From Candidatus Atribacteria bacterium ADurb.Bin276 (GTDB taxonomy: Bacteria; Atribacterota; Atribacteria; Atribacterales; Atribacteraceae), in NCBI GenBank assembly GCA_002069605.1, contig MWBQ01000021.1, forward strand, positions 1-55,817: a stretch of 55,817 nt of DNA, given 5' to 3'. Both the position numbers and the translations under genes were made by a program. The notes under the pieces are model-generated. The model was not told the origin of the DNA, did not search any database, and saw only the letters and a program-made list of their open reading frames with translations. This document shows, in pieces, positions 1 through 7,929 of this stretch (within the stretch, counting starts at the first letter, position 1; every line of letters starts with the position of its first letter).

Positions 1-1
1 A

Positions 2-709
2 GCGACCAACGGTATTTTAGGAGTAGTTTCGGTAACCGATATTATCAGCATCGCGGAAGGCGGTACCATAAATTCTGCAGCTTCAATAACAACAGATACC
101 GACATAGTCAGCCAGATAGGTAGTGTGTGGTTTACTGTGACGGTTGATGAAAATGGAAAACCTAAGATTACTCCAATAAAACTGGAAGGCCCAGTAGTTA
201 GCGGTTCACTAGACACAACAACTACGGGATTGACTTCATCAGAATCATATGTAACAACCATTACAGCAAGTTTTGCTCGGGTTGTTGAATTTTCCTTTTC
301 TCCGATTAATAATGTGGGAGCGGAAATTCAGGATTGTGAAGTTGTTTATACTGATAACAAGGGAATGCCAATCGATAGCTTGAGAAAAAACTTGTCAGTT
401 TATCTTTATCTTCCTCCATTTGGGAGTTCTGAGGAACTAGAAAAAGACGCCTCCCGAACCCTGAAGCTCGAGATTTTTGACCAATCGACTCAAGACTATT
501 ATATAAACCACAATATTCCCTTTGGTCAGGCAATCATTACCTTCAACGGATTAGATGGTGCTGGTCACCCTATCGCTTTAAAAAAAGCTATTTCTATCAA
601 CGCCGATATGATTGATGACAGCTTGCAGGATGAAATTGATCAACAGATCCAGGAAATCATGCAAAATCAAGGACAAAATCCGGGCTCATCCTGTTCTTCT
701 TGTTCTTAA
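2..709 (+). CDS. Unknown protein with Cys-rich C-terminal tail, 5' end cut by the window
   Basis: The reading frame is open from base 2 with no stop before 707-709, so the gene starts upstream of the window; a GTG at 125 is internal. About 235 residues are visible. They are rich in Ser, Thr, Ile and Val in alternating patterns that suggest an extracytoplasmic beta-sandwich. An acidic, Gln-rich helix (DEIDQQIQEIMQ) follows, and the protein ends in SSCSSCS. No transmembrane segment is present in the visible part and I do not recognise the family. It lies 3 bp upstream of aroK, a position often held by the last gene of a type IV pilus operon, so a pilus-associated or secreted role is possible but only inferred from position. 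Confidence 0.75.
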   Translation, partial: ATNGILGVVSVTDIISIAEGGTINSAASITTDTDIVSQIGSVWFTVTVDENGKPKITPIKLEGPVVSGSLDTTTTGLTSSESYVTTITASFARVVEFSFSPINNVGAEIQDCEVVYTDNKGMPIDSLRKNLSVYLYLPPFGSSEELEKDASRTLKLEIFDQSTQDYYINHNIPFGQAIITFNGLDGAGHPIALKKAISINADMIDDSLQDEIDQQIQEIMQNQGQNPGSSCSSCS

Positions 710-712
710 TAA

Positions 713-1231
713 ATGAATATTGCACTTATTGGTTTTATGGGATCAGGGAAGACGACCATTGGTAAAAAATTAGCTCGCCAGTTAGGGTGGACTTTTCTTG
801 ATAGCGATGGGTTAATTCAGAAAAAGGAAAATTGCTCTATACCAGAGATTTTTGCACAAAAGGGCGAAGTGTATTTTCGAGAATGCGAGAAGTCGGTTTT
901 AACCGAAATGGCCGAGTTAAAGAAGGTTGTGTTAGCAACTGGTGGGGGGCTTCCCATTGGTGAAGATAATTGGAAGATCCTTCGCCAAAGTTTTTTTACC
1001 GTTTATTTAAAAGCTCATTTTGATGAACTTTTTTTGAGGATAACTGGGGATCCAATCCGCCCATTGTTACAAAAATACCCTACCAAAAATCAACTCAAAG
1101 AGCTTTATTTGAGTCGAGTGGATTGGTATGAAAAAGCTCATGTTATAATTGATACGTCTCAAAAAAAGCTGGAAAGAATTATTGGAGAAATTATTGAACG
1201 TGCGCGTCCTTTCTATACAAACCAAAACTAA
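713..1231 (+). CDS. aroK: Shikimate kinase
   Basis: This enzyme phosphorylates the 3-hydroxyl of shikimate with ATP, the fifth step towards chorismate, in the cytosol. The protein is 172 residues, the usual family length. Visible motifs are the Walker A loop GFMGSGKT (residues 7-14), the substrate-binding Asp in LDSD (about 30-32), an Arg in YFRE near residue 58, the ATGGG loop near 80, and the lid arginine in DPIRPLL. It begins 3 bp after the preceding gene and its 3' end overlaps the start of aroB, which catalyses an earlier step of the same pathway. Nothing is missing from the catalytic core. Confidence 0.95.
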   Translation: MNIALIGFMGSGKTTIGKKLARQLGWTFLDSDGLIQKKENCSIPEIFAQKGEVYFRECEKSVLTEMAELKKVVLATGGGLPIGEDNWKILRQSFFTVYLKAHFDELFLRITGDPIRPLLQKYPTKNQLKELYLSRVDWYEKAHVIIDTSQKKLERIIGEIIERARPFYTNQN

Positions 1232-2297
1232 GCATTACCCGGTTATTCTCCTTCCGTCACTTTTTACCACATCTGACTGGTTGAATCAGGTCCAATTTCC
1301 ATCCCGAAAGGTGACCATAGTAACCAATTCTACCGTAGGGCCGCTCTATGCACAAAAAATTATAAAGATACTGAAAGAAAAGGATTTTATTCCTTCAATG
1401 GTGACCATACCGGACGGTGAGGAGTATAAACAGCTGAATACTGTTGAGAAGATCTACCACGAGTTATTAAACCAGGGTTTAGATAGAAAGGGATTTTTAA
1501 TTGCTTTGGGCGGCGGAGTGATTACCGATATCACCGGTTTTGTCGCCTCAACCTATTTACGTGGTATACCTTATTTCCAAATTCCCACTAGTCTTTTAGC
1601 CCAGGTTGATAGCTCGGTTGGTGGGAAAACCGGAGTAAACGTCGAAGAGGGAAAAAATTTAATCGGTACTTTTTATCAACCCGACGGAGTTATTATTGGG
1701 CTTGATTTTTTACAATCTTTACCCGACCGCGAATTCCGAGAAGGCTTGAGTGAAGTGATTAAAGCATCTTTGCTTAAGGGAGGAGAATTTTTTGAATTTT
1801 TTCGAAAGAATATATCGATGATTCTTGGACAAGATCAAAAAACTCTGGAAGAGGTTATTTATCAATCGATTCAATTTAAGGGAGAAATCGTTCAAGAGGA
1901 CGAAAAAGAAAGTGGAGTAAGGAGTATCTTAAATTATGGCCATACTTTAGGGCATGCTTTTGAAAAAACCCTTGGGTATGGAGCTCTTCGTCATGGTGAA
2001 GCTGTAGCAGTTGGGATGATAGGAGCAGCTATGGTCGCTGAGAAAATGGGCATGATATCTACTGATTTGGTAAATATTCATCAAAAGTTGCTGGTGAGAT
2101 GTGGGTTGCCTACATCATTTCCTTATTCAGTCAAAGCTGATAGCTTTATTCAATCCTTGTTAAAAGATAAAAAAAATGTGAGTGGAAGCTTGAGGATGGT
2201 CCTATTAAAAGCCATTGGCAAACCAGTGTACTCGACTCCGGTGGAAATGGGACTTGTTCTTGATATTTTGCCACAGTTAGTTGAGGTGGAACCATGA
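1200..2297 (+). CDS. aroB: 3-dehydroquinate synthase
   Basis: AroB converts DAHP to 3-dehydroquinate using NAD and a divalent metal, the second shikimate step. The frame is open further upstream to an ATG at 1149, but the GTG at 1200 gives exactly the family N-terminus, with twelve residues before the YPV strand. A TTG at 1194, six bases after GGAG at 1184-1187, is the alternative. The protein is then 365 residues. Seen are the NAD-binding GGGVITDITGFVAS stretch, SSVGGKTGVN, and metal ligands Glu185 (GLSEVIK), His248 and His252 (NYGHTLGHAFE). It overlaps aroK by 32 bp and shares ATGA with aroQ, so translational coupling is likely. Confidence 0.93.
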   Translation: MRVLSIQTKTKHYPVILLPSLFTTSDWLNQVQFPSRKVTIVTNSTVGPLYAQKIIKILKEKDFIPSMVTIPDGEEYKQLNTVEKIYHELLNQGLDRKGFLIALGGGVITDITGFVASTYLRGIPYFQIPTSLLAQVDSSVGGKTGVNVEEGKNLIGTFYQPDGVIIGLDFLQSLPDREFREGLSEVIKASLLKGGEFFEFFRKNISMILGQDQKTLEEVIYQSIQFKGEIVQEDEKESGVRSILNYGHTLGHAFEKTLGYGALRHGEAVAVGMIGAAMVAEKMGMISTDLVNIHQKLLVRCGLPTSFPYSVKADSFIQSLLKDKKNVSGSLRMVLLKAIGKPVYSTPVEMGLVLDILPQLVEVEP

Positions 2298-2752
2298 ATC
2301 AAAGATTGCTCTTTATTTTTGGTCCAAATCTGAATCTTTTAGGTGAGCGAGAAACCAGCTTATACGGTTCAATGAGTTACGATACTTTAATCATGAAAAT
2401 TGCCGAAGAAGCTAAAAAAAGAGGGGTACAAACAGAATTTTTTCAGTCCAACCACGAAGGCGAGATCGTTGATAAAATACACCAGAAAAGAAAAGAAATT
2501 GATGGTATAATTATCAATCCGGGAGCGTTAACACATTATAGTATAGCTGTTCGAGATGCTCTTAGTGCTGTAAAAATTCGATCAATTGAGGTACACCAGT
2601 CAAACATCTATGCCAGGGAAGAATTTCGTCACCATTCAGTAACGGCACCGGTATGTTGGGGTCAAATTAGTGGTTTGGGTTGGATTGGTTATATCTTAGC
2701 TATGGATGCTCTCATCATGAAAGGAAAGGAAGAAGCGATACGTCTGGCTTAA
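2294..2752 (+). CDS. aroQ: 3-dehydroquinate dehydratase, type II
   Basis: This type II dehydroquinase dehydrates 3-dehydroquinate to 3-dehydroshikimate. Its 152 residues match the family, which forms dodecamers of small subunits. The N-terminal GPNLNLLGERE motif carries the catalytic Arg19, and Tyr24 lies in SLYG. The NPGALTHYSIAVRDAL segment and the later EVHQSNIYAREEFRHHS segment form the rest of the active site. The start overlaps the aroB stop by four bases. Together with aroK and aroB it gives three consecutive shikimate genes; aroA and aroH lie about 19 kb further on, and no aroE is seen in the window. Confidence 0.96.
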   Translation: MNQRLLFIFGPNLNLLGERETSLYGSMSYDTLIMKIAEEAKKRGVQTEFFQSNHEGEIVDKIHQKRKEIDGIIINPGALTHYSIAVRDALSAVKIRSIEVHQSNIYAREEFRHHSVTAPVCWGQISGLGWIGYILAMDALIMKGKEEAIRLA

Positions 2753-2771
2753 TGATAAGGATCGGAAAAAT

Positions 2772-3833
2772 ATGGAAACCAATCGAATAAAAAAACTCCA
2801 AGAGAATATGAAAAATAATCGTGATATTCCTTTTTTGTTGACTGATCTATCCAACATTTTTTACCTGACCGGTTTTACCGGATCAAGTGGATTTTTGATA
2901 GTATTTCCCGACCGACCTCCGGTTTTTCTCTGTGATGGCCGCTATACAACTCAGGCAAAGAAGGAGTTTATAACTTCCACAGAAATCGTCGAATTTAATA
3001 CCGATGTCTATAAAAGAATTGCCGATATCCTCACATCAAGTGGTTTTCAAACGGTTTATTTTGAGACGAGTCTCAGCTATCAAAGTTATCTCAATTTAAA
3101 AGAAAAAAACCTTGAACTGGTTCCGGTTCCCAATTGGTTAGAAGAAATGCGGATGATCAAATCACCCAGAGAACTTGAATTGATTGAAAGGGCGCTGCAC
3201 CTTTCTGAAAAAGCCTGGGAAGCAGTGAGCCCAATGATTCGCCCTGGAATCAAAGAAAAAGATTTTGCTTTAGAATTGGATTATCAAATGATCAAAGCTG
3301 GCGGAGATTCAATTGCTTTTTCAACTATAGTGGCGAGCGGAGAAAGGTCGGCTCTTCCTCATGCTCAACCAACCGACGAGAGAATGGAAGCAGGAAGCTG
3401 GTTGGTAGTCGATTGGGGAGTTCGTTATCAAAAGTATTGTGGTGACATTACCCGCACGGTTCCTGTCGGCTGTGTTGAGGACCTCTGGTTTGAGGAAACC
3501 ATCCAATTATTGAAGGAAGCACAGCAAATGGCTCAGGAATTTATTCGGGATGGTGTGCGTGCTGCTGACGTTGAACGGACAGTTCGTAATTTTCTCAATC
3601 AACATAAAATTGAGCAATATTTTACTCACAGTTTGGGTCATGGAATTGGAATTCAAGTTCATGAATCACCTCGATTAAGTAATAATAGTGAAGTTATTCT
3701 TCGAGAAAACATGGTTGTAACGGTGGAACCGGGAGTTTATATCCCTGGGAAAGGTGGGATAAGACTGGAAAATATAGTTGTGGTTGAAAAAGAATCCTGT
3801 CGAATTTTAAATAGGCTTCCGGTAATTTTGTAA
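2772..3833 (+). CDS. pepQ: Xaa-Pro aminopeptidase family (M24B) metallopeptidase
   Basis: This is a pita-bread fold dinuclear metallopeptidase that cleaves N-terminal residues preceding proline, or Xaa-Pro dipeptides. The 353 residues comprise a creatinase-type N-terminal domain (about 1-125) and the catalytic domain. All five metal ligands are present: Asp214 (VVDWG), Asp225 (GDITRT), His290 (HGIGIQVHE), Glu319 (TVEPGVY) and Glu333 (RLENIVV). An AAGGATCGG ribosome site precedes the ATG. The position between aroQ and efp is the one this peptidase holds in many Firmicutes. Aminopeptidase P and prolidase cannot be separated by eye, so the symbol follows synteny. Confidence 0.9.
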   Translation: METNRIKKLQENMKNNRDIPFLLTDLSNIFYLTGFTGSSGFLIVFPDRPPVFLCDGRYTTQAKKEFITSTEIVEFNTDVYKRIADILTSSGFQTVYFETSLSYQSYLNLKEKNLELVPVPNWLEEMRMIKSPRELELIERALHLSEKAWEAVSPMIRPGIKEKDFALELDYQMIKAGGDSIAFSTIVASGERSALPHAQPTDERMEAGSWLVVDWGVRYQKYCGDITRTVPVGCVEDLWFEETIQLLKEAQQMAQEFIRDGVRAADVERTVRNFLNQHKIEQYFTHSLGHGIGIQVHESPRLSNNSEVILRENMVVTVEPGVYIPGKGGIRLENIVVVEKESCRILNRLPVIL

Positions 3834-3900
3834 AGGTAAATTTAAGAAATTGATGAAAAGGGCTATTTAAGACTTTTTTTGATTCATGGGAGGTTTTATA

Positions 3901-4467
3901 GTGGCTGATATTATATCCAATACTGATCTTCGAGTTGGGACCTGTATCGATGTTGATGGTACATTATATATTGTTACCGCTTTTCAACCAGCAAAATTTG
4001 GAAAATGGAGTTGGGTGACCAAAACCAAACTTCGAGATATAAATAGCGGTTTTATCGTCGAGAAAGTTTTTAAACCGGGAGACAAAATCGTTAGAGCCAT
4101 CCTCGAAGGGAGACAAGCTCAGTATATGTATAAAGATGATGGAGGTTTCCATTTTCTCGATCAAGAAACCTACGAAGATGTTCTGCTGCCTGACGATTTG
4201 GTTGGCGAAGCTAGTGATTTTCTGGTAGAAAATATGATGGTTGAAATCTTGATGTATGGAGATAAACATGTAACTATAAATCTTCCCTCCTATGTCGAAT
4301 TAAAAGTAGTTGATGCTCCTCCAGGAATCAAAGGCGATACTGCCTCGGGTGGTTCAAAACCAGCTACACTTGAAACCGGCATCGTTGTTCAAGTCCCTTT
4401 GTTTGTGAACATTGGGGAGGTCATTCGAGTAGATACTCGTACTCGGGAATACTTAGAGAGAGCTTAG
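3901..4467 (+). CDS. efp: Elongation factor P with an altered tip loop
   Basis: EF-P binds ribosomes stalled on polyproline and promotes peptide bond formation. An in-frame ATG at 3886 is rejected as the start because it sits on the GGGAGG at 3888-3893. GTG at 3901 follows that site by seven bases and gives a normal 188-residue protein. The KOW-like N-terminal domain and the two OB domains are intact, including the conserved GDTASGGSKPATLETG stretch. The loop that reaches the P-site tRNA reads KFGKWSWV where most family members have KPGKGxAF. Tip Lys35 is kept, but its neighbours are changed. No EF-P modification gene lies nearby. Confidence 0.94.
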   Translation: MADIISNTDLRVGTCIDVDGTLYIVTAFQPAKFGKWSWVTKTKLRDINSGFIVEKVFKPGDKIVRAILEGRQAQYMYKDDGGFHFLDQETYEDVLLPDDLVGEASDFLVENMMVEILMYGDKHVTINLPSYVELKVVDAPPGIKGDTASGGSKPATLETGIVVQVPLFVNIGEVIRVDTRTREYLERA

Positions 4468-4478
4468 GAGGGCCGATA

Positions 4479-4865
4479 TTGAAGTATGTTGATATCCATT
4501 TGTCAGAAGGAAAAATTGAATATTCTCATCGGGTTTTATTGAAATTGATCGAGGACATCGTTCTTCAAGTATCAGGTATTGATTCTTTAGAAAAACAACC
4601 CGATGAAAGCATCAAGATCGAAACCAAAAAAGAATCTTTAAATATTTCTCTTTATCTCAATTTTACTTTAGAAAAGAGGGTACCAGAAGTAGCTTGGGAT
4701 GTCCAAAAAAGCCTCAAAGATAACTTTGAGAAAAAAACCGGACTAAAGGTAGATCGAATTGATATTTTTGTCCAAAAATTTTCATCCGTTGGACTGAATG
4801 AAAATTTTGAGAATTTATTTTTTGAATCATCGGCACCGGAGCTGAAGGTCAATTATGCGCCGTAA
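4479..4865 (+). CDS. Asp23/Gls24 family protein
   Basis: A 128-residue protein of the Asp23/Gls24 family, small alpha/beta proteins associated with envelope stress in Gram-positive bacteria. Evidence is the pattern of an N-terminal strand, the helix HRVLLKLIEDIVLQVSGI, a central LNISLYLNF strand, and the amphipathic helix VPEVAWDVQKSLKDNFEKKTG followed by VDRIDIFV. TTG at 4479 is chosen because AGGAGGG at 4466-4472 stands six bases before it. It sits between efp and nusB, exactly as asp23-like genes do in Firmicutes, and overlaps nusB by 11 bp. Its molecular role is unknown. Confidence 0.82.
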   Translation: MKYVDIHLSEGKIEYSHRVLLKLIEDIVLQVSGIDSLEKQPDESIKIETKKESLNISLYLNFTLEKRVPEVAWDVQKSLKDNFEKKTGLKVDRIDIFVQKFSSVGLNENFENLFFESSAPELKVNYAP

Positions 4866-5289
4866 AGTGAGAGAAACCGCTCTGCAGGTTTTATTTCAAA
4901 TGGATCTCAGGAAAAAGCCACTTTCTGAAATCCTATCGGTATTTAAAATACCCTTGAATTGGAAGGATGATGATCGGAGCTTTTTCCTTTCACTGGTTCG
5001 GGGAGTAGAACAAAACTTGCCTGAAATTGAACGTATCATTTCTGCTTATAGTTTGGAATGGCCTTTATATAGGATGCCAACTATTGATCGAAACCTATTA
5101 AGGATGGCAGTTTTTGAAATGTTCTATTTATCTGATATATCGGTTGGAGTATCGATCAACGAAGCAGTAGAATTGGCTAAAAAATATAGTACCAACGATT
5201 CGGGCAAATTCGTCAATGGTATTTTAGGGAAATTGGCTCGAAGTTCTGAAACCGAGTTTAAATCTTTGGGGGTTAATAAAAAAGAGTAA
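4855..5289 (+). CDS. nusB: Transcription antitermination factor NusB
   Basis: NusB binds boxA RNA with S10 (NusE) in rRNA antitermination complexes. The 144 residues form the all-helical NusB fold. The N-terminal RRKVRETALQVLFQMDL helix and the C-terminal segment INEAVELAKKYSTNDSGKFVNGILGKL are both diagnostic. The ATG lies inside the 3' end of the Asp23 gene, and the TAA stop shares its last base with the start of the prenyl synthase gene. The run efp-asp23-nusB-ispA therefore looks like one transcription unit. Confidence 0.95.
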   Translation: MRRKVRETALQVLFQMDLRKKPLSEILSVFKIPLNWKDDDRSFFLSLVRGVEQNLPEIERIISAYSLEWPLYRMPTIDRNLLRMAVFEMFYLSDISVGVSINEAVELAKKYSTNDSGKFVNGILGKLARSSETEFKSLGVNKKE

Positions 5290-6179
5290 TGGATATCATA
5301 CAATATATCAACGAAAACGCCATTCTTTTAGACAATCATTTGGAACAAAGACTTTTTTTCCCGGAGGCTCCAACCCGATTAATGGAAGCTCTTCGGTATG
5401 GAGTTATTGGAGGAGGAAAAAAGCTCCGAGCATCTTTGTGCCTGGCAACCGGTGAGGCTTATGGTATTAAGCGTGAAGACCTCCTTTCTTTGGCGGGTGG
5501 AATCGAAATGATTCATTCTTTTTCCTTGGTTCATGATGATTTACCAGAAATGGACAATGATGATTATCGTCGTGGGAAATATAGTTTGCATAAAGCTTTT
5601 GGGGGAGCTATGGGAATCCTTGCTGGCGATGCTTTGTTGGTGGAAGGATTTCGTTTTATTCTTTCTGATAGTCATTTTTGCCGATTAGTTGGTAATACTA
5701 AATTGTTAAAAATTCTCAATGTTTTATTGGATGCCCTCAGCGTAGAAGGTATGGTTGGTGGTCAAGTGCTAGATATTGATCTAGAAGGGACTGAAGCTGA
5801 CGAGGAACAAGTAATGGATATTTATCGGATGAAAACTGCCCGATTTATTCAAGCACCAATTCTTTGCGGAGCAATAGTTGGGGGTGTGAATAAAAAAGAA
5901 CTCAATGATTTGGAGCGATTTGGACTGTTGGCGGGAGAATGCTTTCAAATCAAAGATGATCTTTTAGATGTCACCCAACCGAGCGAGATATTGGGTAAAA
6001 CAGCTGGTAAAGATGTCCAGCAAGAGAAAGCAACTCTGGTGAAAATTTATGGAATTCATGGGACTCAGGAAATCATGGAAAACTTATTTCGAGAAGCTGA
6101 AGCAATCTTAAACCAAACCAATCGTTCCTTTCCCTTGTTAAGAGAGATAGCCCACTTTATCATAACCCGTCACCACTAA
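5289..6179 (+). CDS. ispA: Polyprenyl (farnesyl/geranylgeranyl) diphosphate synthase
   Basis: A trans-prenyltransferase that condenses isopentenyl diphosphate with allylic diphosphates. The first aspartate-rich motif DDLPEMDND begins at residues 83-84 and the second, DDLLD, at Asp223. GGKKLRASL near residue 45 binds the diphosphate. The 296-residue length and the insertion between the two Asp residues of the first motif (DDxxxxD) fit bacterial short-chain IspA-type enzymes. The start overlaps the nusB stop by one base (TAATG). Unlike the usual Firmicutes arrangement, no xseA, xseB or dxs flanks it. Product chain length cannot be told by reading alone. Confidence 0.93.
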   Translation: MDIIQYINENAILLDNHLEQRLFFPEAPTRLMEALRYGVIGGGKKLRASLCLATGEAYGIKREDLLSLAGGIEMIHSFSLVHDDLPEMDNDDYRRGKYSLHKAFGGAMGILAGDALLVEGFRFILSDSHFCRLVGNTKLLKILNVLLDALSVEGMVGGQVLDIDLEGTEADEEQVMDIYRMKTARFIQAPILCGAIVGGVNKKELNDLERFGLLAGECFQIKDDLLDVTQPSEILGKTAGKDVQQEKATLVKIYGIHGTQEIMENLFREAEAILNQTNRSFPLLREIAHFIITRHH

Positions 6180-6210
6180 AACCAATTGGAATTATCTATC
6201 CATAGCTAAA

Positions 6211-7038
6211 ATGATGGAAGAAAAAAAACAAAAAATCCGAATTGATGAATTATTAGTTAAAAGAGGATTAGTTGAAAGCCGAGAAAAAGCCCAGCGGATG
6301 ATTTTGGCGGGTGATGTTAAAGTTGAAAATGTTTCAGGAATTTTAAAGCCTTCATCTCGAGTATGGGATGATACTAAAGTTGCTCTTGAAAGGTTGCCTC
6401 AATATGTTAGCCGAGGCGGTGAGAAGTTAGCCAAGGCCCTCTCTTATTTCCAAATCGATCCGGCTGGTAAAGTTTTTTTAGATATTGGTTCTTCGACCGG
6501 AGGATTTACCGATTGTTTGTTGCAAAAACAAGCTCAAAAGGTATTTGCCCTTGATGTCGGCTATGGACTTCTCCACGAAAAGCTTCGTAAAAATCCCCAA
6601 GTAATTCCTTTAGAGAGAATTAACATACGCTATTATGTTCCACAAGACCTCCCTGAGCCTATCCAAGGTATTACTATTGATGTGTCCTTTATCTCACTTC
6701 GCCTAGTTTTTCCGGTTATCAGTTCCCTCCTTCCAAAAGGGGGAATATGTATTGCTTTAATAAAACCCCAGTTTGAAGCTGGGAGAGATAAAGTGGAGCG
6801 TGGTGGTCTGGTGAGGAAAAAAGAAACCCATATCCAAGTCCTTAAGGATGTGCTTGAATCAGCCCGAGACAACCATCTCCAACTTCAAGGAATTACTTTC
6901 TCCCCAATTCAAGGGGGGGGAGGGAATATTGAATATTTAGCCTATTGGATGAAATGCGCTAATTTTTTTGATAAAACTGAATTTGGGGATATAATAAGAA
7001 AAGAAGTACAGGAAGCGCATCATTTTTTTACAAAATGA
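6211..7038 (+). CDS. tlyA: TlyA family rRNA 2'-O-methyltransferase
   Basis: TlyA-type enzymes 2'-O-methylate ribosomal RNA cytidines, and some family members were described as haemolysins. The 275 residues have an N-terminal S4 RNA-binding domain (about 8-68, RIDELLVKRGLVESREKAQ) and an FtsJ-like methyltransferase domain. SAM-binding LDIGSSTGGFTDCLL and the Lys and Asp of the catalytic set (YVSRGGEKLAKAL, DVSFISL, ALIKPQFEAG) are visible. Two ATG codons in tandem leave the start uncertain by one residue, and the Shine-Dalgarno site is weak. It lies between ispA and nadK, the usual position next to recN in Firmicutes. Confidence 0.92.
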   Translation: MMEEKKQKIRIDELLVKRGLVESREKAQRMILAGDVKVENVSGILKPSSRVWDDTKVALERLPQYVSRGGEKLAKALSYFQIDPAGKVFLDIGSSTGGFTDCLLQKQAQKVFALDVGYGLLHEKLRKNPQVIPLERINIRYYVPQDLPEPIQGITIDVSFISLRLVFPVISSLLPKGGICIALIKPQFEAGRDKVERGGLVRKKETHIQVLKDVLESARDNHLQLQGITFSPIQGGGGNIEYLAYWMKCANFFDKTEFGDIIRKEVQEAHHFFTK

Positions 7039-7072
7039 ATCAGCCGAAAATAATTATAAAAAGTGAGATAGG

Positions 7073-7927
7073 ATGAATAGAAATCCAATTCAGCGAATTC
7101 ATATTTTTTCCAGAAAAGTGAATGATATGATTTCCCAAAAAGCGCAAGAATTGCGTGAATTTTTTAATCAATACCAGGTATCATGTACTATAATCGACAC
7201 CAATCAAATTCCTAAAGAAAAACCAGACATGGTTTTTGTGTTAGGTGGCGATGGTACTTTTTTATCGGCAAATCACAGTTATGCGGCTGAAGGAATTCCG
7301 ATATTGGGTATCGATATGGGCGGATTGGGCTTTTTGACCGAGGTGAGTGTAGAGGCCTTGTTCAATGCTGCAAAAGCGGTTTTAGAAGGAAATTACACCG
7401 TTGAAAACCGAATGATGGTGGACTGTTCTATTCATCATACCAATAAGGAAGTGGAGCAAGATATTGCTTTAAATGATGTGGTGATATACCGAGGTCCCTT
7501 TGCTCAGATGATTCGCCTCAGCACCTTCATCGATGACGAATATCTGGCAACTTTTCCTGCCGATGGGTTGATCATTGGCACTCCTACCGGTTCAACTGCT
7601 TATTCTTTATCAGCAGGTGGTCCGGTTATTCATCCAACTTTAGATCTTTTTATCATAACTCCTATCTGTGCCCATACCCTTTACGCTCGATCAATTATCG
7701 TTCAACCGAACTCCTCGATACGGCTGATATTAGAATCAACCAAGGAAGGAACTATGGTTACTTTGGACGGACAGAGGGGTTTTACCCTGGATAAAGGAGA
7801 TTATATTGAAGTTCGAAAGTCGAAACTTACCAATCATATGGTAAAGCTTATTCCCGAGAAACCCTTTTATTCATTGTTGAGAGACAAATTGTCCTGGGGG
7901 ATGGATATTAGAAAACGGATTGATTAG
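7073..7927 (+). CDS. nadK: NAD kinase
   Basis: NadK phosphorylates NAD to NADP. The 284-residue protein shows the GGDGT loop at residues 58-62, the substrate-binding stretch LNDVVIYRG, and the GTPTGSTAYSLSAGGPVIHP motif typical of the family. The C-terminal strand VTLDGQ is also present. It ends two bases before recN. Such a nadK-recN pairing is widespread, and in many relatives argR sits between or beside them; no argR is found here. Confidence 0.95.
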   Translation: MNRNPIQRIHIFSRKVNDMISQKAQELREFFNQYQVSCTIIDTNQIPKEKPDMVFVLGGDGTFLSANHSYAAEGIPILGIDMGGLGFLTEVSVEALFNAAKAVLEGNYTVENRMMVDCSIHHTNKEVEQDIALNDVVIYRGPFAQMIRLSTFIDDEYLATFPADGLIIGTPTGSTAYSLSAGGPVIHPTLDLFIITPICAHTLYARSIIVQPNSSIRLILESTKEGTMVTLDGQRGFTLDKGDYIEVRKSKLTNHMVKLIPEKPFYSLLRDKLSWGMDIRKRID

Positions 7928-7929
7928 GA

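Noticed and set aside
1149-1199. Upstream ATG at 1149 as the aroB start
   Set aside because: It lies deep inside aroK and adds 17 residues that the family lacks. GTG at 1200 aligns exactly with the AroB N-terminus.
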